A DNA stretch of 10,645 nt from DAOUCP01 sp034432155 (lineage in GTDB: Bacteria; Chloroflexota; Anaerolineae; Epilineales; Epilineaceae), in the NCBI GenBank assembly GCA_034432155.1, contig DAOUCP010000121.1, positions 1-10,645 on the forward strand, written 5' to 3'. Below the pieces are notes generated by a model that searched no databases, was not told where the DNA came from, and saw only the letters and a list, made by a program, of their open reading frames with translations. Shown piece by piece: positions 1 through 8,700 of this stretch (positions within the stretch are counted from its first letter, which is position 1; each line of letters starts with the position of its first letter). Both the position numbers and the translations under genes were made by a program.

Positions 1-52
1 CGAGTTCGAGCGCGAACAGCTTCGGCACCTCCGGCGAGAGCTTGGTCAGACG

Positions 53-1297
53 CCGCCCACCCCCACCGATGGGCAGGTCCGTCGTGCCGCGTAGCTCACG
101 CCCCTGCTTTTACAGCAGCTATGGGACTTGACCGTCGCTACCCATGCTGTACGCAGCGACGCCATGGCCGCGGCCGCTTTGGAAGTGCCCTCCCCCTGCC
201 TGGTCAGTGCCCTCGCCTCGCACCGCCGCGGCGCTGTCCGAGCCGTCCGAGCGGGCAGCGAGACCGTCGCCCAGCTTGCCATGAACCTGCGCCCCCATCG
301 GACCCTCGGCGACTACGCCGAAGCCGAGGTCGCAGACGCCCTTGACGCCGACAAACTCGCCGCTGCCCGATACGCCAAGGCCGAACTCCGCTTCGCCAAC
401 GACGGCCGTACCACCGAAACCGATGGCGCGGCCCACCACTGCCTGGCCATTCTCACCGTCGGCGGCGCCCATAACGCCGGTAGCCGGGCTGTAGCCCGAG
501 ACCCCGACCATCCCGCCGCGGCCGAACACGCCCGTCGGGCCGCTGCCACTCACGCCAGCCGAGAAGCCATGGCTGGTCTCGCCGTGAACGCCGTCGGCGA
601 AGTGGCTGTTGCCGTGCACGCCGTAGCTACCGCTGCTCTCGCCGTAGACAGCGGCCGCGGCCTCGCGGTGCCCATACACGCCATTCCCCACGGCGCCGAA
701 GCCGCGGACGCCAACGACGCCGCGCCCTACTACACCTGTGTCGCCCCGGCCAAGGACGCCTATCTCGCCCAGGGCGTCGAGCCCGATCAGACCGGTGACG
801 CTCAGGGCGGTCGTGCTGCCGACGCCCCGAGCGGCGACCAAGAGCACCGGATCCGCGCCCTGGCCAACGAGCCGCGCGCCTGGCCGAAGCCCGAGTGCGT
901 AGGGCACCGGCAGAATCTCCTGTCGCGGGCTCAGTGGCTGACCATCAACCACCCTTTCCAGCCACAGGGCCTGCCCGTCGAAGCGGTCAGCCGGCACCTC
1001 CAGCCGAACGGTGAAGAGGCCGCGGTCGACCGGAACGGCGTTGTGGACCATGTCGGAGCCAACCTGGTGCCCACCGGTCAGCTGATCGTAGAGCCGGAAC
1101 ACCAAGTTGTGCGTGCCGGTCAGCGGTGTACCAGTAGCGTCGGTCAGCTGACCCTGCTACGAGATAGCCCCCGCCTGGGTAGCGAGCGGGGCTGCGGCCA
1201 GTCGGGGGCGATCGGTCTCGATGCCGCTCGCGGCGGCACTGGCGCTCGCAACCGCGGTGAGAAGGAGAGTGGCTGCGCCTACCAACCGTGGGCCCAT
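53..1297 (-). pseudogene. Broken GVxG-repeat secreted protein (ISYQG/FRLYD family)
   Basis: ATG at 1297 is preceded by AAGGAGG with an 8-base gap, which fixes the start. The conceptual product begins with a signal peptide (MGPRLVGAATLLLTAVASAS), then a domain reading IS*QGQLTD...GTHNLVFRLYD (about residues 45-150), then irregular GVxG/GVYG repeats to about residue 385. Related secreted proteins carry ISYQG at this point, so codon 47 (TAG, 1159-1157) looks like a one-base change from a Tyr codon. After residue 391 come TAG (121-119) and TAA (112-110), then a +1 shift near 100. In the shifted frame, VSYAARRTCPSVGVGG matches the plus-strand relic at 1625-1671, but the C-terminal domain that should follow is absent below about 53. 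The family is probably an extracellular repeat protein of unknown function. Between the first and second stops the frame is open for 328 codons, so recent inactivation is likely; a sequencing error at codon 47 alone would not explain the 3' damage. Confidence 0.8.
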
Positions 1298-1305
1298 CAC
1301 AGGTA

Positions 1306-1312
1306 CCTCCTT
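1306..1312 (-). promoter_or_regulatory. Shine-Dalgarno of the broken GVxG gene
   Basis: AAGGAGG lies 8 bases before the ATG at 1297 and the following base extends the match to AAGGAGGT. It is a near-perfect anti-SD complement. It decides that translation once began at 1297, upstream of the in-frame TAG, and not at a later TTG/GTG such as 1105. Confidence 0.75.
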
Positions 1313-1373
1313 GAGCTGCGTGGGTGCTGGCAACCGGCCAGGAACGGGCCCTGCCGAGAGCCGCCCCGGTCGG

Positions 1374-1474
1374 GGTCGAGCCAGAGCCGCCCGACCGCCT
1401 AGCGGGCCAGGAACACGCTCGCGGTCGAGCGCGAGCCGCCCGACCGCCTAGCGGGCCAGGAACACGCTCGCGGT
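1374..1474. repeat. Two-copy 49-bp tandem direct repeat
   Basis: A 42-base segment starting GAGCCGCCCGACCGCCTAGC is identical at 1384-1425 and 1433-1474. With two mismatches the similarity extends left to 1374, giving an almost complete duplication of a 49-bp unit. It lies 77-177 bases upstream of the minus-strand start at 1297, between the two remnant genes, so it could overlap the old promoter region. No coding role is visible. Confidence 0.9.
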
Positions 1475-1552
1475 AGCTGCCATCGGGCCCAGCTGGGGCC
1501 GTACGCGATGGCAGGACGATGACCGAGTTGGCTGGCGACTATTGCGCAATGA

Positions 1553-2065
1553 TGCTCCGGCCGGGAGATGGAAACAAGGGGTCGCCCGAGCGGTCAAGTC
1601 CCACGACGGCTGCGAAGGCGGGGGGTGAGCTACGCGGTACGACGGACCTTCCCGTCGGTGGGCGTTGGCGGTGCCGACTACGCCGAGATGATGCTCCCGG
1701 GCTCCGGGGCGGAACCAGGCGAAGCCCTGGCGATGGGCGCGGATGGCCGTCTGGTCCTAGCCACCGCGCCCTTCCAGTTCAGCGTGGCCAGCGTCGATTC
1801 CACCCGCCCCGTCTTCCGTCGCCGGCCAACCGATCGACGGCAACTCGGCCGGTGCGGTCCCACTGGTCATCCGCGGACTGGTGCCGGTGAAGGTGACAGC
1901 GGAAGGGCTGCGATTCGCCCCGGCGAGGTCCTGGTGACATCATCCACGTCGGGGCACGCGATGCATGCTGGTCCCAACCCACCCGAGGGCGCGGTGATCG
2001 GCAAGGCCTTCGGCCGGCTGAACGCGGGCCTTGGGGTGACAGAGATGCTGGCCACGCTGCAATAG
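1553..2065 (+). pseudogene. C-terminal domain relic of a second GVxG-family protein
   Basis: The plus strand encodes GVSYAVRRTFPSVGVGGADYAEMMLPGSGAEPGE..., then ALAMGADGRLVLATAPF, and after a gap IRPGEVLVTSSTSGHAMHAG, GAVIGKAFGRLNAG and MLATLQ before TAG at 2063. This is the kind of C-terminal domain that closes secreted GVxG-repeat proteins. There is no ribosome site, signal peptide or repeat region; the frame is closed upstream by TGA at 1550. Between about 1817 and 1907 the sensible protein (VAGQPIDGNSAGAVPLVIRG, then LVPVKVTAEG) is in the next frame. One extra base near 1817 and one missing near 1907 restore the original frame. An ATG at 1568 exists but has no Shine-Dalgarno. Most likely this is a detached, non-expressed gene end. 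Confidence 0.75.
1591..1671 (+). repeat. Inverted homologous block shared with 53-134
   Basis: Positions 1591-1671 read forward match 134-53 read in reverse complement: about 68 identical columns out of 82 in my hand alignment, including one single-base gap. The best part is 1625-1671 against 99-53 (42 of 47). The block joins the repeat region to the C-terminal domain in this family, so it marks two paralogous copies in opposite orientation and not a transposon end. Confidence 0.8.
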
Positions 2066-2610
2066 GGAGGTGGGCGGATGCAGATAACACGTCTCGGGCG
2101 CCGCCTCCCTGGCCCGCGGTTATACGGCGACCGAGATGTCCCCTCCCCGCGGCGATCGGCAGTGCACCCAGGCCCGACACGTTGATGGGCAGTCTACCCG
2201 GGCCCGACGGGCGTTCGGCGCCGTGGCCGGGCCCTTCGCTGTGATCGGCAGTCTACCCAGGCCCGACACGGTGACAAACAACCAGCCCCGTGCCGTCACG
2301 CCGACCGGGCGACCCCGGCATCCGGCGCGACACGGACGGCGACCGCGACACCGGCGCAACCACCGCCGGCCAAGTCATGCCTGTCGCTGGCCCTGACGCG
2401 ATGGGTGATCGGGGCGCCGTAGGGCACGCCCGGGCCGATCGGCGTGGCAAGACACGAGCAGCCTCATCGGCGGCGCGCCGAATCCGCCCAGAATCTCGGC
2501 GCCGGAGGCGCAGGGGGGTGAGGGGGTAGCCGATGGCCAAAGGCTTCCGTCAGAACACGCGATTCACCTGCAAGGAACAACCCGGTCCGACGGCGCCAGT
2601 GCGTGCAGCG
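2066..2610. other. Gene-free stretch with one tandem array
   Basis: I see no reading frame here with a ribosome site or a recognisable protein. The open frames in all six directions are short, rich in Arg, Pro and Gly, and typical of noise in GC-rich DNA. The only structure I can support is the 30-bp array at 2154-2272. A weak hairpin, GCGCC-GGA-GGCGC, lies close to 2500-2516, but it lacks a T-run on either strand and I do not call it a terminator. Confidence 0.6.
2154..2272. repeat. Four-unit ~30-bp degenerate tandem array
   Basis: Units lie at 2154-2183, 2184-2212, 2213-2242 and 2243-2272. Units 1 and 4 differ at only about three of 30 positions and share the core CCCAGGCCCGACACG; unit 2 is close to them. 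Unit 3 is strongly degenerated (roughly half identical) but keeps the spacing. The units touch each other, so there are no spacers as in a CRISPR. No coding frame is kept across units because unit lengths are 29-30. Confidence 0.8.
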
Positions 2611-2783
2611 GCGTCCGTCCGGCCACCGCCGGCAGCGGGCAGACGCTGTCCGTCCGGCCACCGCCGCCAGGGGGCCGAGGCGGTCCGTCTAACCACCGCC
2701 GGCCGGTGCGATGGCGTGAATCCTGCTACCGCCGCCAGCGCGCGCGACGCCGTCACTCCTGCCACCGACGGCAGCGGGCTGAC
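2611..2783. repeat. Five-unit 34-35-bp tandem array at the 3' end of the giant gene
   Basis: Contiguous units start at 2611, 2645, 2680, 2714 and 2749. They share the pattern GYG/GCGTCC...CCACCGCCGGCAGCGGG, with the central CCACCG best kept. Units 1 and 5 share GGCAGCGGGC. Unit 1 contains a small dyad, CCGGC-CACC-GCCGG. Unit 5 contains the stop codon (2755-2753) and the last ~9 codons of the minus-strand gene, so the protein's extreme C-terminus is encoded by a repeat unit. The array could help transcription end for that gene, but no U-tract is present. Confidence 0.85.
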
Positions 2784-5700
2784 GTGTCCTGGACGGTGCA
2801 CTCCCAGTTGGCCCCGATGAGCACCAGATCGTCGATATCCACCACGCCGTCGTCGTCGATGTCGGCTGCCGCTGCATAGCCGGATTCCCCGCGCTGGAAG
2901 GTGAACGCCAGCGACACCATCACCGCGTCGCGAAAGTTGATCGCTCCGTCGCCATCCACGTCGCCACCCAGCAGCACGGCGTCGGGCAGGCGGAGCGGCT
3001 GCCCGGCGGACAACGCAACCGGTCGGGGGTCCGTGCGCAGGTAGCCGGTGTGGGTGATGACGACGGTGTACTGCCCCGGCTGCAGTGGCGCCAGCCGGTA
3101 CGCCCCGTCCGGCCCGGTGATCTGGAGATGCGGCCATGGGGCGGCCGAGACCACCGCCCCCGCCTGGCTCGTCCGGCCTTGGAGCGCCACCTGACCGGTC
3201 ATCTCGCCCTGGCCCGCCTGCCCCGGCACGCAGTTCCGCCCGATCACCACCGCCCCGTGGAACTGGGCCGGAATCTCTGTCGGTCCTGCGGGCGGCACCG
3301 GGCGCTCGTCCAGCTTGCCACCGGTGAACCGCACGGTGCTCGGTCCGACACCCTTCGAGCGGAACAGCACGCGGGCGAGATGGCCGTCGCCGAATGCCGC
3401 CGGTGCGGGGTGCACGAGCGTGACGGCATAGTCGATGGTGCCGGCGGAATTGTCGACGTGGTTCAGGGCGACGATCCGTTGGCCGCCCGCGGGGTCCGGA
3501 TACGGACCAGGCAGGATCGCGTCGGTCGGTGCGCCCGAGGCATCTACGACCATGAGCTGGGCCGGGTCGAAGGACAGGTGCACCTCGGCCCCGTAAAGGT
3601 TGTTCACGTCGCTCACCAAGATGTCGACCGGCACGTCTGCACCACGGCACACGCCCTGCCGAGGGGGCTCCAGCGACACGGTGGGACCACAGGGCGGTGG
3701 CCTCATGCTCGTTGGCAGCAGATAGGCGAAGCCCAGCTGCGGCGACGGGTCGCCCGCCTCACCCAGTCGCGCCAGGCTGTAACGCTGGGCCCACGGGCTG
3801 AACGGGGCTTCGGCCTTGATGCGCAGCCCCCACCAACCGGGCTGCGGGTTCGGAACGGAGAACGTGTGCACGAAACCAGGCGGCTCGGGACCCACCAGCG
3901 GGATGGCGATCTCCTCCGGGGTCAGCCAATCGATCCCACCGTGGCCGTCACCCTCGGGGTACTCGCTCCAGAGCCGCACCTGCAGTTTGGCATCGCCACT
4001 GGCCACCGGGAAGTACCACGTCGTGTCGGCGTAGGCGCTGCCCACCTCCTGCCAGCGCTCATCGAAGCCCAGTTCTGGGCTGCTCTCGACACCGCGGTCG
4101 GGACCCGAACCGGGGAATGGGACACCCTCGGTGCGGGCCCAGTCGTCGCCATTGTCAGCCATCGCCACGTGCTTGGCGCCACGGAAGACGGCCCGGAAGC
4201 GGGGATGATCGGCTCCGCTGCCGCGAACGTTCAGGCGGTAGATGGCGTCCGCGGTGGAGGCAACGCTGACCAGGCCGGTCTGACCAGCAGCCACGTGAGC
4301 CTGGTCCAGCCGATTGCCCTGGGCGTCCAGCAATGTCACAACGAGGTCACCTTGGCCGCTGAACACGGCCGCGCTCAGTTGGCTCGAGTCGTCGGCCCGC
4401 GGCAGGAGGTCCATCTCGCCATCTTGCAAGTCCCACATTGGGGTCCAGATGTCACCTGCCACCGCGCGGACGCAGCGAGCGGTACACGGTCCAACGGTCA
4501 GCGCGGCGCGCAATGTGTATCGGGCGGCGGCCGCATTCACCACGGTGACGTCGTAGGTGCCCTCTGCCAGACCCTGGGGGATGCGGAACGCGATCCGATC
4601 CAAGTCGGGTCCGACGGTCACATCGCGCGCCGGCTGCCCTGCCACGAGTACCTGGGCGCCCGCGACGAAGTTCTGACCGAACACCTGCACCGGCGTCTCG
4701 GCGCCGATGCCGCAGTTGGGGTGAACCCCTTGGACGACGGGCGTGCAGGCGGCCGTCCCGATCAACCGGGCCAGGCCGTCGGCCAGCTCGTCAGCGGAGT
4801 CGGTCGAGTGCAGCACCTGCCCGCCGGTGGCCCGCGCCAGATCGTTCGCCAGGCGCTCGATGGCCGCCTGGTTGGCCGGATCCTCCTCGATGAAGGTGCC
4901 GAGGACGGGCGAGACGATCACCTGGTTTTGCCGCGCAGCCTCGATCGCGGCCTCGATCGCCTCGCGGTCGGCGCCGGGATCCTCCGCGGGGTCCCCGTCG
5001 CCGGGGCCCTCGTCGGCGAACGGCACGATCAGCCGGGTATGGCCGACCCGCCAGGGGAAGGCGCCGGCCACGTCGGCCACTGCCACCCCCCAATCCTCCG
5101 GCGTGTTGGCCGCTGCGCCGGGGATGCGATGGGCAACGTTGTCCGTGGCGCACATCTTGTTCTGCGTGACGCCAAGGACGGTGTGGTGGACGGTGATGCC
5201 GCTGTCCTGCAGACTGGCGACGACGCCGCCGATGCGGCCGCACAGCGCCGCGAACTCGTCGTCCATGGATCCCGAGGTGTCCATCAGGAACACGAGGTCC
5301 ACCTGGCCGCCGCGGGGGCAGGCAGGGGGAGGCTGGCTCACGAAGGCGATGCTGTCCATGGCCAACGGCGAGACGTTGCCCGCTTCGTCCCGGAACTGCG
5401 CGTAGACGGACGCCCGCCGGCCGACCGGCTGGATGGTCCAGGCCACCGATGGCGCGAACGGCTGCCAGCTGGCGCCGTCCAGATTGGCGTCGTTGGCCAG
5501 GCGCATCTGGAGGCCGCCCACCTGCTGCGGTGCGTTGGCGGCGGGCCGCGCCGGGGCGTCTGGAAACGGCGGCTTGTCATCCACGGCCGTCAGGGTCAGC
5601 CGGATGTCCCGCGAGCGCGTGGCCCGCGCGCCGCCGTCGATCACGACGCGGCCGAAAGGCGGGATCGGATCAGCCTTGGGGGTAGCCGAATCGGGCGGGG

Positions 5701-8700
5701 TCAGGCGGCTGCGCCGGCCCTCCGCGTCCAACGCCCGCAAGCGATACCAGTAGGTCACGCCGTTCGTGAGCCCGCGATCCACATACGGCGTCTCGGCGGG
5801 TGCCCGGTCGGCCAAGACCTGGTAGGTTCCGTCCTTAGTCCGCGAGCGATAGATCATCAGGTGGTCGTATTCCGGCGCTACTCCGAAGACGAGCTTGTTC
5901 TCGCGGTCGCCGGGCACCACGCGGAAATCGCGCGGCGGGCGCAGGTGGTCATCCTCGGGATCGAGCGGATCGTCACCGTGGCTCACCTCCGAGCCGTCCT
6001 CCTGCCCCGCGCCGTCCGAATCGGGATCGTGCGGGTCGGTGCCATTCGTGTACTCGTCGCAGTTGTTCAGGCCGTCGCCGTCGGGGTCGCCCTGGCCGTC
6101 GCGCACCGCCGGATCGAGATCGTGCGCCCGCTCCCAGCCATCCGGCATGCAGTCGCCATCGGCATTCGCATCCGCCGCCAGGTGGAAGGCGCGCATCGCC
6201 CGTCGCTGGAAATCGCCGACCCCGGGCGCGGTACCCTTTGCGGTGGCGCGTACCGAGTAGCTCCCCGGCTCGGTGGCGTGGCGGAAGGTCTGACCATAGA
6301 CCCCGTCCTCTGCCGTGCCGTCGCCGTGTTGCCCGTCGTCGAGCAGCTCGATGCGGAACGTTGTGCCGGAGGGCGCCTTGATCTCGGCCTCGACGGTCGC
6401 CCCGGTGACGGGCCGATCGGCAGCCAGGCTGACCAGCACGGGCACCGTCGCGCCCTCCACGCGCGCTCGCACCGCCGGCCCCACGAGGAGGTCCATTTGC
6501 AGGGCACTCGCCACCGCAGCCTCCACGAGGTAGGAGCCCTCGAAGCAGTGGTTGTATGGATCACAGAATCGGGTCACTTCGACGGTCCAGGTGCCGGCTT
6601 GTGGGCCGGTGACCTGGAAGACGACGTGCGTATCGCCGCTGACGGTGGGATCGACCGACCTGCCGCCCGGCGCAACCAGCCGGACGCGGGGGCTGTAGGT
6701 GGAGTTCGTGTGGCGCCAGTTGACCACGAACACGGCTTCGGTCGCCGAGCGGTCGATCTCGACCCGATGCGGCAGCGCCTGGTTGGCCGGCATCTTGACG
6801 CTCGTGTCTCGCGCCAGGTAGACGCGCTGCCGGCGCGCTATGCCCTCGGCCACGGTACGAAAGGCCTCCGCCAGGTCGTTGGCCAGGTCGGTGGTCCCGG
6901 GCTCCTGCGCCGCACTGCTGGCCAGGTCGGTGGTTCCGGGCTCCTGCGCCGCGCCGCTGGCCCCAAACGGGCTTGCGCCTTTCGGCTCCGACACGTACAG
7001 GTACTCCCCGCCCGTCGCATCCGCCAATGCCTGGAGGTCCTCGCGTGCCGCGTCGGGGCCGATGGCCACCGCGTAGACCGTCGGATTCTTCTGGCCCCGC
7101 TCCGCCCGTCTGGCGTACGCAGCCAGGAAGTCCGCCATCGGCGGCTCTGCATTCTCCACCCCGTCGCTCAGGAGCACGAGGCCCCAGGCATCATCCTGGT
7201 CGCCGCGGAGGACCTCGCCGTTGGCGGCGATGAGGCCGCTTCCGATGGACGTTCTCCCGCCGGCGGCGATGCCGTTGATGGCGGCAATTGCCGCGTCGCG
7301 GTTGGCCGGTGTCCAGTCGTGCAGCGCGTAGTTGACGGTGGCGGTCTCGTTGAAGCTCACCACACCGATCTTGTCGCCGGAAGTCCACGAGCTCGCGAAC
7401 AACCGCGCGGCGTTCTGCGCATCGGCCATCTTCTCGCTTTCGGCCATGCTGCCCGAGCGGTCCAAGACCAACACACTGTCGGTCGACACCCGCTCGCCGA
7501 CCGTTACGGCGCGAGCCTCGTGCGCCGAAGCGCTCCCCAACGCCACGCGAAGGTCGTACTGGCCGGCGGCGAGCTCCTCGGGCACCTGGGCGAGCAGCCA
7601 GTACTGGTCCTGCACCTCGGACCGCTCGAGGATCTGGTCGGCCGCCAGCTCGACGCCGCCGATCGTCACTTTGAAGCCGTCGAGCGGGACCCCGGGCACG
7701 GGGAGTTCACCGGCACCCGGCGGCAGCACCCGCAGCTGGATCAGAACCTTACCCTCGGCGCCGGCCGCCACCACGGCCGGCTCGCTCGCGGTGGGCGCCT
7801 GGATGTCCACCGTCGGTGGATGGCTGTCGAAGGCGTACTCGAGGTGGCCACCATCTTCCGCACCGCCGACGATGTACGCCACGGTATCGTATCCGTTGTT
7901 GATTACCGTGTGGGCAAACGAGCTCGACGTCTGAGGCCCAATGAGGTTGACTAGTTTGCCGCCATCAGCCACGGCCAGTGCATGGCCCACGCGGTGGTCG
8001 GCGTCGATCTTCACGGTGAGCATCTCGACATCTGCCGCCGGCGATACTTCCAGATACAGCGCCCCCCATGGCACCACGTCCGCCTCTCCCGCCAGCCGGT
8101 CGCTCGCTGGCATGGTCTCCCGAACGGTCCGCGGCACGGCCTGGAGCGCTCCCCCGGCCTCCTGGAGATCCGAGTAGCGGTATTCGGCCGGCAAGCTGGC
8201 CGCATCGAGCTCCTTCAGGTAATTGGCGATCTGGAAACGGAGGTATAGATCATCGAACGAGTTGCCCGCCCCGAGCGTGCGCAGCGCGGATTCCACGGCG
8301 CCGACCGCGTCAGGCTCCCGGTCGACCGTCTCCTCCCATAGCACACGCAGGGCGTCGAGATGGTATTCCGGCACGTTGGTAGCGGCCGGCGTCCGGCCGT
8401 ACTGCTCGACCAGGAACTTCCAGAAGATCGCCATGCCGTAGTAGACGTCGTTCAAGCGGATGTTGGGGTTCCTGAGGTAATCGGCCGACCACAGGTTGTA
8501 GATGCCTAGATGATCCAGATCGACCATATCGGCATACGCCGGGTCGGCGAACAGCGAGTCCTCGGCCAGCACGGCCGTGCCTTCGACCAGCCAGCCGCCC
8601 CAATCCGTCCATACGTTGGCATCGATGTAGGCGAACTGGGTCGTGTGAAAGAGTTCGTGCAGCGCCGTGGACTGCGTGCCCTCCACGTTCACTTGCTGCG

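Noticed and set aside
128..1402. Plus-strand 424-codon open frame
   Set aside because: It is the shadow of the GVxG-repeat gene: Ala/Arg-rich, with no domain or ribosome site, while the minus strand has an obvious repeat pattern and signal peptide.
1519..1578. GDYCAMMLRPGDG resembling ADYAEMMLPGSG of the domain 140 bp downstream, perhaps a third fossil copy
   Set aside because: About 16 of 21 bases match over the core, but flanking bases do not continue the alignment, and the same stretch can also be aligned to the repeat-region end of the minus copy. It is too short to support.
1811..1912. Programmed ribosomal frameshift
   Set aside because: No slippery heptamer or downstream structure is evident, and the fragment has no start signals, so plain decay or read error is simpler.
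2154..2783. CRISPR array
   Set aside because: Units touch each other without unique spacers, diverge strongly, and no cas gene is present.
3050..7954. Very long plus-strand open frame (1634 codons) antisense to the giant gene
   Set aside because: Its translation is rich in Arg, Gly, Val and His with no domains or ribosome site. Long antisense frames are expected opposite GC-rich genes with strong third-base G/C. The minus strand has clear domains.
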